NCBI GenBank assembly: GCA_030848705.1
Contig: JAUIZM010000139.1
Location: 92,707-156,706 of the forward strand
Direction of reading: 5' to 3'
Source: Heracleum sosnowskyi
Taxonomy: Eukaryota > Streptophyta > Magnoliopsida > Apiales > Apiaceae
DNA length: 64,000 nucleotides
Of this stretch, positions 44,501 through 56,842 are shown piece after piece; positions within the stretch are counted from its first letter, which is position 1; every line of letters starts with the position of its first letter. The translations under genes were made by a program, and so were the position numbers. The notes beneath the pieces are model-generated. The model did not search any database and had not been told where the DNA came from. It worked only from the letters and a program-made list of their open reading frames with translations.

Positions 44501-47500
44501 AAATTCTTCAGTGGAGATTATGTTCAAATTCTGGTGATTTTTGTTAAATTTTTCTGATTTGTATTAATTTTTAAATTATTTTGAATTGTAGCTAGTGATT
44601 ATATAGATAGTGGTGATGGTACTTGTAGTGGAGGTAGTGTCGATAATTCCAGTGATTAATGGTGTATTGTAATTGGTGGTGTTATATTTTCGTTTAAATA
44701 TCTGTGATTTATGAGTGATTGTGTTGATTTTGAGATTGATTTTGTTAATTTATGTTTAAGTCAAGTGATTTTGATATGATTTTGGATGATTTTTTTAGAC
44801 GATAGTTGGACATTATAGTCGGTGATTTTGTTAATAGTTTGATTATATCGATTTTGTTTCAAATGTGATGATTTCTCTTTTAGGCTAGTGAACTCTGTTG
44901 ACCGTGATGATTGGTTGCGATGGTGATTTTTATTAGCTGACCGGAAGTGGGAAGGAAATGGTGGTGATTTTTGTTTGACGGTGGTGATTTTGTGTAATCC
45001 GGCGGTGATTTTTTGTTTTCCGATGGTGGTCGGAGGTGACAACAGTGTGGTGATTTTTTGTCTTCCGGTGGTGATTTTTTGGATTGGCCGGAAATGATCG
45101 TCGGAGATGGAGGTTCCCGGTGGCCAGAGGTGGTGGATGGGTGGGGATGATAAAAAATTAAAATATTAATAAATTTAATGAGTAGTGGGAGATTAATATA
45201 GTGTATTTAAATGAATGGCTATGATTAGATCTCATATCTCACAATAATGAGAGTTCTCATTTGAGCGCGACCCTATATATATATATATATTATGTAAACA
45301 TAATATTATATTTAAATCTTATTTTCAGAATATTTTTTGAATCTTAAAAGTATTTTTGGTGCATCCCGTGTCGATATTGGTGGATCCTGGAGATTTGGAG
45401 GGTTTTTACTGCAAAGAGGTTTGTAGTGGAGCCACTATATATATGTTGCCGAAAACGAAGTTAAGTGAATATAACTTTATTCTAGTAGGTCAAGTGCATC
45501 TTGCTGATGGTGCAATCTTATAGTTTTAATCTTCTAGTAGTGGAGTCACTATATATATGTTGCCGAAAACGAAGTTAAGTGAATATAACTTTATTCTAGT
45601 AGATCAAGTGCATCTTGCTGATGGTGCAATCTTATAGTTTTAGTCATTTGCTAAGGTATGATGGACAGCTCAAGATTGTACTAGGCATACTTCCTTAAAC
45701 TTGGGCATTTGGTGAACATTCAGACATTTTTAGTACATAAAGTGGTCTTATCAGCTGATTTATCTCTTTCGCAATGTTGAATACCTTTAACACTATCGAA
45801 AGAGAGTAGGTCAGAATTGAGTGCTAAGCAGAACATAAAAGGTTTATTCTTAGGGATCATTAGTCTAGTGTTGCACTTGGAATGGAATTCTAGGAAATGC
45901 TGTAAAGAACATCTGATTCCCTCCATATTTCACTTTACTTCTTTTTGTTATAATTTATTATAGACCAATAGATGACTAATTACTTTTATCGGTTACATTT
46001 AGATTCTTAATGCTAAATTTTCCCATCAAAATCGTATTGTTTTTTTCTTCTCAGGAAAATATGGCTGATCCATCATCAAGGCCAGCCCTCTTAGCAGGTA
46101 ACTTAGTCTTTTGTTAAATCAATATTTAATTGCATGACTATTAATGGTAGGCTCGTGTCTTTTGAAATAACTTATTTTGATACTCCTGCGCATTGTGATA
46201 GTGTAGTATCTTTGCTGCATGTTAGTATTCAGTATGTACTTGGTGCCATATGCTCACTAACTCAAGGGCTCCCCTAGTATTGAACTCTCTCCTCTCCTAA
46301 GCAAGAGGGTTCCTCTCCTTATCTAAACTCGAGATAGTGTAAAAACGCACTTTCTGACTATTACCATAACCCTACTGACTTCAACAATTATACGTAGAAA
46401 ACTAAAGAAATAATAGATAACAAATTCACTGGATTAAACTTCTTTATCAGCAGGCTTCTGTATCTTTTATAATTGTAGCCCATAAAACATGTTGCTTTCC
46501 TGTTCCTAATAAGCTTATAGGTTTGCAAGTTATGATACTCTTTATTTTCCACAGATCACTGCATCTAATGCTTGTTCTGTACCCGCAGACTAAATAATAT
46601 TCCAACTATGGAATTCTTTCAAACATCTCTGATATGATAAGGTTATGATTCTGTACTGTTATTGGTGATTAAAATATCTCCATCAGCAGGTGGTCCTACT
46701 AGAAAGCTTCTTTGGCAAAATGGTCAAGTATTGGAGCAGATTTCTGCAAATTTCAGATCTTATCAGGTGAGATCTTTACGTTTATGTTTCTATATCTTGG
46801 CTGCTAATGAGGTAAGGATAAGGAAGTTCACCTCTATTTAGAAATCCCCTCTAGCCTGTAAAATGACACTCAAACTGTTAAACATTTTGGTGCATCAATG
46901 TAGCGAATGAACCAACAAACTGTCTAATTTGTTATGCCGTAATTGTTTTCATTGTCTGGAGCTTTGATTCCTTGATATAGTACTGTTTATACTTCTGGTC
47001 CGTGTTTCATTCATTCTGGTAGGCCAGGCTAATCTCTCTCTCCCTTTCACTCTTCTTCAGATGCACGAAAACATAGGACTCTTCTACCAAGCTCGTGATA
47101 ACATTCTTCAAATTTTGAACAAGTATGTTTGCTTCATTTCTCCTGTCCAATTTTACCATTTAAACTTCTAGTTGCTGCTGCATAAACAAATGAATGATTC
47201 AATTTTAGTACTCTGTTTTATTTCTATCAACATAAACAAGTGTGTCTAAATAAGTTTCTTTTGCTGTAATAGTATGATGAAGCCATTTTACTGTTATCTA
47301 TATCATATCAATCTGATTATATTTGACTGTAGGCATCCTAGAGTTGCTTAAAGAGAAGTCCTTTTTTCTTATAACTGACAAGTGATGCAGGACAGCTTTT
47401 CAAAACTATGATTTACGAAACAAAAAACAAGGATAAGATAAAACTTGGGTGATTTAACTGCAGAAGAGACACTACCCTAAGGGTTTCCCAATCGCAGAAT

Positions 47501-48759
47501 GGAGAAAAGTTATGGATTGCAACCCATGAAAGAGGCCCAATTTAATAATTCAATATTTTTTCAATAATCAAGTCTAGTTAAATTGTGGGGATTACATCAT
47601 TTATAGAAAAAGAAAACCCTAATAATGTAACCTAATCGACTGAGGCCCGATAACAACTGGGCTTATTATATAACCTACTGCATATTGATAAACTACTAGC
47701 CCCACATGAAACATATGCATAAATATACTAATCTTCTACTAAAAGATAACTAGACTCTTTACTAGTAAACATAAAAGTTTCCTATTACTTTCCCTCCCCA
47801 TCAATAAGGAACTCATGAAAGTATGTTTTGTTTCGTACTGAAACATTTCCATATTGCTTCCAAGTAGTTAAATTATATCTTCTATAAAGAAAAATACAGA
47901 CTAGAGGCAGTAGGTACTTATTACCTACAAAGAGAAGCATATAACTAACACGGGATAACCAATAGAGTAATACTCCACCACATTGAAAACTTAAAGAATC
48001 AATTAATACTTTTCATTTGAATTGAATGATGCATCAAGCATCAGCACATCCAAGATTGGATATATCAATATTTCTATTGGGTGCTTGCCTACGCCAAAGG
48101 AAAGATTGTTCAACACCAGCCTTAAGACATATTTGCCCTTAACATGCCATATTTTTTGCTAGTGGGCTCCCTGTTCTCACCAGGGCAAATTTAATGGAGA
48201 CCTGTTTTCATTATAATCTTAATGAAAGTTAGTGAAAAATAATTGACGGAAAAATATTAATTAATAATATCTATAATTTGATTTTGATTTATACTCTTTA
48301 TTAAAATTATAGTTATATTTCATACAACAGTAACATATATTTTATATGTACAGCATTTGTACAAGTTTTTACAACTCATTTGCACTCCTATTTGTTGTAT
48401 CCCAAACAGTAATGTAGATGATAATTGATGTAAATTAATTACAGTAACATTACCAATTAAGTAATTGAAAGAAGGAAGCACTGTTCCTCATAAGTCATTA
48501 AACACAACAAAAAAACTGTAAATTACTTGAAGAAATCTACTTATTAAGTAGGACCAGATGTGATGCTTCAGTTTTAATTAGAATGGACAAGTAACAAACT
48601 ACCAATAGCTGATATATTTTAAAGTTTCAACTAATCAAAATTGGAACAAAGTTCCATACCCAGTGTTTCTGTATTGACACTGCATTGCTGTCATCTTCAC
48701 TACTAATTTTGGAGCGGAGAGAGATTAAAAGAGGAACCAGAAGATACCTCATAATCGCT

Positions 48760-48803
<44 letters not shown>

Positions 48804-50145
48804 CAGACGTAAAGTTTAATATGAAGAGTAAATACTAAAATGAAGGATTAGAAAACGAACATGTAAAGAAGGCGAAGGTCAAGGTGAATGCTGAAAAAGC
48901 AGCGGAAGTATGATAAACTTCTTTCTCCCTCGGATTGTTGTGTTTTTCTTGATTTACTCCCTTTGATTGTGTTTATTAAGCCCATCTGTAAAATTGTATC
49001 TGTTGTGCTTTTTTCTAAATTGATATTTGTAAACCTTGGAATCGGTCATTGTTTATGTCCAAGTAGTCCTTATAGTTTTCTAAGTTATCTCTTTTTTGTT
49101 TAGTAAAGTGCAGTATTGCTAGATAATTTCTATATTCTTTTGTTATTTCAATTTTAAAATAGTCTGGAATTGAAGCTCAACAAAAAACAACATCTACCAT
49201 ACAATATTGGTTTATTTAATATTTAGCTGATCAAGTTGTATTGTATTTAACTGTTTCTGGGATACTTTTGGTTTTTGGATTGTATTTATTTTCATTTGAC
49301 ATTTGTTCACTCGTAGCTTAAACAGTACGTACACATATAGTCTCGAACCTAGTAGGCTCAAGTAAACAATTGAGCCAAATGTAAAGAAGGATTTCAAACA
49401 GCAGCAAGTCCCAGGCATTTTAAACTATATGATTGAAGTCTTGCCGATTTAAGCAAGACCTAGTTCATTTCTACGTAGTTCACTTTGCAACCCAAAGATT
49501 TAGATACCTATGATTAAAGTCTTGCCGATTTCGACATGTATGCATATTAGTAGTATTTAGGAAGTCATTAATTGGCCTTGATATTTAGATTGTTTACTAG
49601 TACCTCGAACAGAAATGGGGCCTTCTATTCTCGAGGTTTTGAGCTTTTAATATTTTTATTAGAATTACCTAATTTCTGTTTACATGATAATTTTACATTT
49701 CAAGCCTTGACAAGTCTTACACTAATTAAGAACTAAATTTTAAGGTTTCTTGTTTAAGCTTTTGATAAGAAGAAAAAAAGGAAGGTGTTTTAGGTGAAGG
49801 TGCGAAGCTAAGGATGTTTAAGGTTACCACTGTATAATAAAAATGATAGTAGTAAAGTTTCATATGTTAAGGGGTGGATGTATGTAGTAGGAGTTGTGCA
49901 ATATAAGTGAAAATGAACTGAGTTGGTCCTTAATTCTCACTTTGGGTCTGTATATCTGTTCCTGACATAAAATGGAATCAGTTTATGATTATTTAATAAT
50001 TTGCAGCCTGCGTGATACTCAAGATGTAATGAAGCAGATGCCGCCTTTTCCAGAAGAATTGAACGAAGAGCTAGCTAACCTTGTTCTCCCTCGGAGAACC
50101 TTCCCCAAGGAAACCATGTCTCATAATCATCATTGTATGCCGTAA
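38522..50145 (+). CDS. DUF3755 family protein (SANT/Myb-like N-terminus), 7 exons, 213 aa
   Basis: Host gene of a conserved plant family of unknown function, similar to my memory of Arabidopsis At3g07565. Exons: 38522-38676, 41241-41340, 42349-42414, 46055-46097, 46690-46766, 47061-47122, 50007-50145; all introns are GT-AG, phases agree, and the total is 642 nt. The start ATG at 38522 gives MANPYNEPGRP. Residues 36-85 form a SANT/Myb-like module (MEWTPDEQTILEENLARYA; VRDVALRCRWMN), followed by a basic stretch (KKENSKRRK) that could be a nuclear signal, and the conserved C-terminal part (ISANFRSYQMHENIGLFYQA; PPFPEELNEELANLVLPRR). A nuclear, DNA- or chromatin-linked role is inference. Exon 5 has a CAGCAG acceptor allowing one extra residue. 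AATAAA near 50505 may be the poly(A) signal. No defect is seen. Confidence 0.9.
38677..41240 (+). other. Intron 1 of the DUF3755 gene (2564 bp)
   Basis: AT-rich intron without a recognised gene. It holds two GC-rich patches that are roughly inverted to each other (GGGACACG and GTGCGGCA-type strings at 40145-40265; CGTGTCCCC and GCACCCGCACCC at 40711-40800) and a TA microsatellite at 40812-40840. The patches may mark an old insertion between them. The ORF at 40455-40865 runs through low-complexity sequence and is not supported. Confidence 0.5.
43842..45428. mobile_element. Outer inverted-repeat element in intron 3 of the DUF3755 gene
   Basis: The left end (CCTCCAGAATTCATCAATAT ... CGCACGGGATGCA, from 43866) is mirrored at the right (reverse complement CCTCCAAATCTCCAGGATCC ... 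CGACACGGGATGCA, to 45401). A weaker match continues outward to ACAAAC at both ends. A second element (44011-45273) sits inside. No coding capacity is recognised. Superfamily uncertain. Confidence 0.5.
44011..45273. mobile_element. Inner terminal-inverted-repeat element (MULE/MITE-like, 1.26 kb)
   Basis: Ends GGCTTGTGCTCATGTGAGAA and, reverse complemented, GGGTCGCGCTCAAATGAGAA; both continue with related GAGATNTGAGATCT sequence. It is flanked on both sides by TA repeats, so a target duplication cannot be defined. The interior includes a CT-rich part (44130-44450) and a GT-rich part with repeated TCCGGTGGTGATTTT-like units (44990-45080). The inner ORFs are not convincing. Confidence 0.6.
45424..45645. 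repeat. 114-bp tandem duplication in intron 3
   Basis: Copy 1 begins TAGTGGAGCCACTATATATA at 45424 and copy 2 begins TAGTGGAGTCACTATATATA at 45538. Only a few substitutions separate them, so the duplication is recent. It starts directly at the right end of the outer inverted-repeat element. Confidence 0.9.
47385..47900. repeat. Relic repeat in intron 6, related to 50545-51010
   Basis: Shares GATGCAGGACAG, AAGATAAAACTTGGGTGATT, CACTACCCTAAGGGTTTCC and CGCAATGG-like segments in the same order with the region downstream of the gene. It is a non-coding repeat of unknown type. At 47484 it shows the empty form of the site that carries a MITE in the downstream copy. Confidence 0.45.
48765..48802. 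repeat. TA dinucleotide microsatellite in intron 6
   Basis: About 19 uninterrupted TA units. Such tracts are often length-variable. The rest of intron 6 (47123-50006) is AT-rich without a recognised gene. Confidence 0.95.
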
Positions 50146-50544
50146 AGCATTTTTGGCATTCCCTCGAATTGGTATATCACATCTCCACTATACTTTAAGA
50201 ACTTCAACAATGAAACTTCACGTGTCATTCTAGTTTCTACGTCAGCAAATTTTAAATACCTGGGTGTATCTAGAACCAAAATCCAAAGGGCATGGGTTTA
50301 GTTTTTTCTTTATTGCTTTCGAGTATTTTCGTATTGAAATAATATGTACAGTAATTATTAAGTATTGCAGAAAAGTAGTATGCTAGCTGCAACAATCATT
50401 ATAGGGCTTTGTGATGTTAATTATTCTTGATTACCAGAAGGATTTCTTGTTATTTACCGAGTATATTGGTGCTTTTTACAGGTTTCAACATGTTTTTAAT
50501 TGGATGAATAAATATTTGTCGTCAGATATGTTGTGCAGAGTACT

Positions 50545-51010
50545 AGTGATGCAAGACAGGATTTAATAGTAATGATCTATGGAATAAACACAATAACAAA
50601 GATAAGCTTGGGTGGATTATAGCAGACAATCATACCCTAATGTTGTGTTTGGTTTGGGTGAATGGAATGGAATGGAATGGATGAAATTAAAGAAAAGTAA
50701 TGTGAGTTGGAGGGAAGATTTAAAAAAAAAAATGAGATAGTGTAAAATTGTTATGATAAGAATTGTGAAGAAAATGAATGAGTTAAGGAATTAAGCATAA
50801 AGAATGAAAGTTGTGAGGATCTAACTATTTTATAATTTAAATCTCATCTCATTTCATTTCAATCACCCCAACCAAACACAACATAAGATTTCCTAACCTG
50901 GGATCGCAATCCAAGAATAGATTTAATTCGATATTGATATGGAAATCATTGTATCTTAATTCTTAACCAATTTTAAGACCATATGTGGAAATTATAATCC
51001 TAGGAAATAG
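50545..51010. repeat. Second copy of the relic repeat, carrying a MITE
   Basis: Aligned in patches with 47385-47900 (GATGCAAGACAG, AAGATAAGCTTGGGTGGATT, ATACCCTAA, then TAAGATTTCCTAACC). A MITE sits at the TAA. No coding sequence. Confidence 0.45.
50641..50883. mobile_element. Tourist-like MITE (PIF/Harbinger type), 243 bp
   Basis: Terminal inverted repeats TGTTGTGTTTGGTTTGGGTG and, reverse complemented, TGTTGTGTTTGGTTGGGGTG flank a short AT-rich core. A 3-bp TAA duplication lies on both sides (50638-50640, 50884-50886), the hallmark of PIF/Harbinger insertion. A related sequence at 47484 has one TAA and no insert. Non-autonomous. Confidence 0.9.
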
Positions 51011-53517
51011 AAACTCTATTAAAATAACATAATGAACTTATGTCCAAAATATACGGGATTATTATAAAAAGCAACAAAATTAATAAAACTAGCCTTAAAA
51101 CATTTAAATGAATATCTTCGGTTCCCTCTGCACTAAATATCTCAATACTACTTTTTGCCATTGATTAGTCTAATTGTACCCTATTTTAAGTAGTATTAGA
51201 CTATTAGTCCATGATCTATTTTTTTTTCCCCGAAAATCAATTCCCGACATGTAATTTAGGAGCAGTTTGTATTATATCAGTTATAAATTAGTTTATCAAA
51301 CAGCACTTCGCAGCGGCTTCGTAATAATTAATTTACTAAGCCGTTCGCAGTGACTTTATAGTAATTTCTTTAAAATTTTCTAAAAAATAATTTACAAAAT
51401 ATGTTTTTTGATAAAATAGTATTTCTAACATAAAATTAAGGTTTTTTTAATGAATTTTTAGTTTTGCCTCAGTTACTTACCGAAATTTTGAATAAATATA
51501 GAAAAAGGAAATTATTTAATATTTTTTATTATTTTAATATTATATCAAATATTAGTTTATTTATAATCTTTTTAACTTTTCTCCAAAACTTCTATTTTAA
51601 AATACATAATATAACATTAATATTAAATTTTAGCATATAATATGTTTTTCGTAATGAATCTAGTTAAACAGGAACTCTCATGTCCAATTTCCTCTTAGTG
51701 AACCGCTTTCTAGTTGTTACCAAATCTAAAAAAATAACAAACTATTTTACCAAATAAACTACATATATATTAATCAATTTTATTATATCATAAAATTTAA
51801 TTTAAATATTTTTTAAAATTCTAATTTTTATTATTTAATATATAGGTACTCGAAATATAAATGAACAACAAAAAATATGTTAAATTCGAATTCTCGTTCC
51901 TTGTCCATTCAATTAACTTTTTTTACTGCAAATATATTAATATTACCTTTTATTATTAACTTTTTTATATTAACTTTTTTATTAACTTTTTATTTAAAGA
52001 AATTTTTATTATTAATATTGAAAATGAGATTTTAGCAATTTTTGATAAGAGACATCACCATCCTCATCCTCTTCTTTGTATAAAAATATAATGGTTGACA
52101 AACCATTTTTCACGACGACTTTATAATTGTCTTTTCAAAATTCCAAAAAAAATTATTTAAAGAAAAAATTGAAATAAAAATATATAAAATGCCATATAAG
52201 TGAATATAGTATTATATAAAATAAATAATAAATTTTTTAGATTTTTTATACTTAGTTATATTACGTTTTCTTAGACTGACAATTATTGTAATAAACAAAT
52301 ATAGATAAAAAATAATAATAATATGCATAAAAAATTAAGTATTTACCACCGACTTGAATTTCAATCACTTATATTATCACCAAAAGTGCTTTTTCTTGAA
52401 TATCCTCAAATGTAAAAGCAAAAATTTTAAATACTAAATTTTATTTTTAGTTCATAAAGAAAAAACAGAATAATATTAAGATGTTATGTATAATTTACTT
52501 TATTAGTAAACATTTAGAAATTAGTTAAGATTAATTTAAAATTTGACTAAAAATAAATTTTAAGTGAATATTAAAATCATAATTTGACTTGAATAGAAAA
52601 TTTAAATTTATGAGAACATTAACCAATTAATTTGACATCATTTAAGGAAACTATTAAGATGTAATTTGACTTGACGGAAGTTCGAGAGAACATAAGGAGG
52701 GAGTTTGGGTTTTTCTTATAGTTTTTAAAAATTTACTAATTCAAAAATGTGAGGACATTTGCAAAAATATTGGTTGAGAAAAAGTTGGGACAATATTTAA
52801 CTATTACTATTTGTAGTGGAATTTGATAAAAAAAAAATCTTTTGAATTGAATATTGGGCATATTCTTATATGTTTTTTCATTTACTATATTATATTATTA
52901 TATTAAAAAAATAATATAATTTAAACACATTTATAATACCTTTATTTTTAAGGACTTAACTACTGAAAGATAATTTTTGACCTAAATATTTTACAAAATT
53001 ATTATCATTAAAAGGTATAATGATTTTAACTTAGACATAAATCTATGAATTACTTAATTTTAAAATATCAAATTTAATTATTTTAAAATTTTACTCTAAT
53101 TAGAATATTTATAATAAAAACAAATATAAAAAAAATTGTAATTGATCCGTACATCCTAGGATATAAGAAATAAGCTAGTATTATTAAATTTACTAATAAT
53201 GAAAAGAATAACAGAAAAATATAAAATCATGTCTTAATATCTTAATAGCTACTATTATCTTTAATTCTCTTTTTCATGAAAAATTATTCTTATCTTTGAT
53301 GTTTCCTAATGGATCATGTTTGTCACTAGAATTAGAATGAAGGAGCAACATATATAAAACATCAACTTGACTATTTAATGAACGAATCCTATTTAGTTCA
53401 TCAAAATTACTTTAGGATTTCATTAGAACACAAATATATATGTGTTATGAGTATTATTACTACATTGAAACAGATCGAGGAAACACAAGATTCAAATAAA
53501 GGAATGGCGCCAAATTC
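51011..53517. other. AT-rich intergenic DNA
   Basis: About 2.5 kb of very AT-rich sequence with many homopolymer runs. I see no gene, RNA gene or clear mobile element. Confidence 0.7.
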
Positions 53518-53858
53518 TGTTACATAGCTCATTCAGTTCAAGAGTGTAGATATATGTTAGTTCAAGAGTGTAGATACATGTCTTTGTATGTAACTACTTC
53601 TAGGCTAAGATACAGATTATATATACTTGTACACTACAACAAACTTAATCAAGAAGTTCAATACAACAATTCATCTTCTTCATTCTTTACATTTCTTATC
53701 TTTACTGTATATTGATACAATTTGACATGGTATCAGAGCTTTGTGCTCTCGATCTTTAAATCAATTCAATACATACATATCTCTGTATGTATACATACGC
53801 TTCCGCTATCCGCTCCAATTCTCAAAATCAAACTTCTCCTTACTCAAGCTCTCCTCTA

Positions 53859-54823
53859 ATGGCAGCTACTGCAACAAACACTGTAATTGACATAAATCAT
53901 CCTTACTACTTGAGTTCTGCAGATCATCCAGGCTTATCACTTGTTACAGAAGTACTTAACAATCAAAACTATCATCACTTGAGTCGTTCAATCAAAATCG
54001 CTCTTTCTGCTAAGCTTAAGCTCGGCTTTATTGATGGATCTCAATCCAAAAACATGTAGATAATTGACCACAATTAGCTCTTTGGATGCGCAGTAATGAT
54101 TTGGTCATCTCATGGCTTCTCAACTCTATCTCCTCCGATATTCGCAAAAGTGTGGTGTATCTCTCTACTGCCAAACAGATCTGGGATGATCTTGCTGCTC
54201 GATATGCTCAAAGTAATGTTCCACGTTTGTTTCATCTTAAGAAAGATCTTGCTTCTCTTACACAAGGTACAAAATCTGTGACTACCTACTTTACAATGTT
54301 TCGTAGTCTTACTGATGAACATGACAATTTGTCCCCAATTCCTAAGTGTATATGTGCAAACAGCAATTGTGCTTGTGATAATCGTCAAAATCTTGAAAAG
54401 TATGAGAAACTAAATAAGCTGAGTCAGTTTCTCATGGGATTGAATGAACAATTTAGCAACACCAGAGGCCAAATCTTACTTATGAATCCTCTATATGATA
54501 TCTCTCATGCTTACTCTATGTTGATTCAAGAAGAAAATCAGAGAGAATTTGTACATCATACATCTCTGATTCCTGAAAATATTGCTATGAATGTCAAGTT
54601 TAATCCATCACCGAGTTCTCAAGTTTCTAAACATAAATCTGTCAAGAAAGTGCATGATCCAAACCTTCATTGTGAATACTGTAATTTGACTGGACATGTC
54701 AAGGAAAAATGTTTTGCTCTTCACGGCTATCCAGACTGGCACAGACTTCATGGTCAACCAAAGCTAAGAGTTAAGAATGCTGGCAAGAAATCTAATGTCA
54801 ACTATACTTCTGCCACTATATCA
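53859..54823 (+). pseudogene. Gag of element F, frameshifted
   Basis: Starts MAATATNT at 53859, though an in-frame ATG exists at 53787. The first part (NHPYYLSSADHPGLSLVTEV; LGFIDGS) stops at TAG (about 54057), and a frameshift and another stop precede 54086. From there the frame is open again (VISWLLNSISSDIRKSVVYL) through a CCHC knuckle (CEYCNLTGHVKEKC) to the solo LTR. Removing the 1360-bp LTR and one 5-bp duplication keeps the frame into 56194, where a TAG follows shortly. Inactive. Confidence 0.88.
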
Positions 54824-54828
54824 GATAT

Positions 54829-56188
54829 TGAAAGGCATATGTATAGGCCTATTTGTAAACATCGAGTTATATCAAGTTTGTAATAAGTAAATAATAATTC
54901 AGTGTCACAAGAATCTCATAAGGTTATATCAGTCAAAAGAATGAAGATTAAAGTCATCCTACATACTTGAAGTGATTCTACATTGAAAGAAGTTCAATTT
55001 ATTGATCAAGCCTCAGTGAAGTATTCAAGGAAGTGGATTTATTAAATTGACAGAGATTTCAGAAGTGTGACAACAAAGGTACAGATTATAGTGGTTGACC
55101 AAAGTCAAAAGCAGCTAATGGACCACGGCTTAAAAGTCAAAGATGAAGAACAAACATTGCAGTTAGTCACTTATGAACCGGACAGTACATCAAGTGTCAA
55201 CTTCATACAGTGGAAATTCTTCATCAACTCCAAGTGGTTCAAGGATTGGTTATGCTATCATGAAAAAGGATATAAATTCTCTTTTAAATTAGTTATTAAT
55301 TTATTGATTAAATTAATTCATCAGAATTAATTTAATAAATAAATAAATTTATTTATTTATTGAATAAATTAATTCATCATAAATTAATTATTAGAATTAA
55401 TTTAAAATAGAATTAGAATTATAACTAGAATGACTAAGATAAAATGAACTGGAATGACTATCAAGGATAGTCATCCCGATAGTCATCCCAAGTCATTTTA
55501 CCTTAATAATGAACTGGAATGACTATCAAGGATAGTCATCCCGGTTCTTTTGGTAGTCATTCTAATGTTTTTCTAAATACATAGTCATGCCAAGTATAAT
55601 CCATAGTCATTCCAGGCTTAATTCATAGTCATTCCAGACTATTATGATAGTCATTCCAATAGAAAAGGCACGTGCAGGTTTGTCAAGTGGATTAACAAAT
55701 ACAAAAGATCAAGACAGCAGTTTACACAATTAACCATCAACATAATATCTTACAAAACTTTTTGTCAAGAACATAGAAACTGCCGGGGACATTTCTTTTG
55801 ATCATTAAATTATTTCTAGCTCAAAGTGTTATATCCAAACCACTAGAAATCATTTACTTGTACTGCTTTGACTATCTAGCGAATCTTAATCCCTAGAACG
55901 TATCTCGAACTATCATTTATTGTTATATCTTTTTATTACAAAAATAGATAAATTCATGTCGAATTTATTCTAGATTTGTTTTAATTAGTTTGAGATTCAA
56001 TCTTGTAATCAGTACCAAAATTTGTAAAACCTTTAAAGTTTAATACAAGTTATATTTAACTTGAATTTTGTTTCATTTAATTCTGCCATAGTTTGTTCTT
56101 GTATTGTTTCATCCTAAAACGAACAAATTCGATAAAACGGTATAGTTTGTATTCAACCCCCCTTCTACAAACTTATCGGGACCTAACA
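54829..56188 (+). mobile_element. Solo LTR of a Sirevirus-like element (1360 bp)
   Basis: Starts TGAAAGGCATATG and ends GGGACCTAACA, flanked by the perfect duplication GATAT (54824-54828, 56189-56193) inside element F gag. The 3' end carries a C tract followed by TTCTACAAAC, as in the other Sirevirus-like LTRs here. No internal region is present, so the element was reduced by LTR-LTR recombination. A cluster of GGAATGACTAT / ATAGTCATTCC motifs in both orientations lies at 55429-55660. Confidence 0.93.
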
Positions 56189-56193
56189 GATAT

Positions 56194-56842
56194 CTCTCAG
56201 AATTAGAATGATACCGTTTCTCAATCTGCCCCTGCTCTATTTGTTAGTCAGTATCAACAACTTATGACTCTTTTGCAACAGAGTCAGTCATCTCATACTG
56301 TTGGTTCATCATGTAATGCCACTTGGATCACTCCAACTGTTAACACAGTGTCAAACTCTAATTGTGCATGTACATGCTATTCTGCTTCTTTTATTCAACC
56401 AAATAAATCTGTTTGCACCTGGATCATTGATTCTGGTGCTACTCATCACATTATCTCTATGTTTGATCTACTATTTGATATTCAATTTGTGCAATCTGAG
56501 TTGAATTTGCCTAATGAAAATACTTCAAAAGTTACTCATATAGGAAATGTTCAACTCAATCCTACTATTACATTGAAACGAGTGTTATTTGTTCCTCATT
56601 TCCAATGTAATCTATTATCCATTCCTAAACTAACTTCAGATACTCCTTGTCATATTTTTTTCTCTCCTACAAAATGTCTATTACAGGACCCTGTGACATT
56701 GAAGATGACAGAGATTGGTAAACGAGATGATGGCCTGTATAAACTACACTTTCCACCTTCTCTACCTACTGCTTGTACTGTCTCTACATGTACTGTCTCT
56801 ACTAGTGTATCTCCATATCTTACTTGGCACAACAGATTTGTT
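56194..56842 (+). pseudogene. Protease region of element F, truncated
   Basis: Continuation of the element F frame after the solo LTR. Shows the aspartic protease core WIIDSGATHHI and the following copia region (LFVPHFQCNLLSIPKL), then ends at LTWHNRF, the start of the GAG-pre-integrase segment, where the next LTR begins. No integrase follows. Confidence 0.88.

Larger units (their letters stand above)
53518..56842 (+). mobile_element. Decayed Ty1/copia element F (5' part)
   Basis: A short LTR candidate (53518-53727, TGTTACATAGC to TTTGACA) is followed by the PBS TGGTATCAGAGC (53728-53739), a gag with stops and the protease region. The gag matches the Retrotran_gag_3 type (PF14244) found in Ale-like and related copia lineages. 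It is interrupted by a solo LTR (54829-56188) and then cut by another Sirevirus at 56843. Integrase and later parts are missing from the window. The left LTR border is inferred only from the TG...CA rule. Confidence 0.8.

Noticed and set aside
44761..45042. 93-residue minus-strand ORF inside the inner inverted-repeat element
   Set aside because: Built from repetitive GT-rich units; no similarity to a transposase or host domain recognised.
49212..49418. Small ORFs in intron 6 and in 51-53 kb
   Set aside because: Short, AT-biased, without domains or splice context; expected by chance in such DNA.
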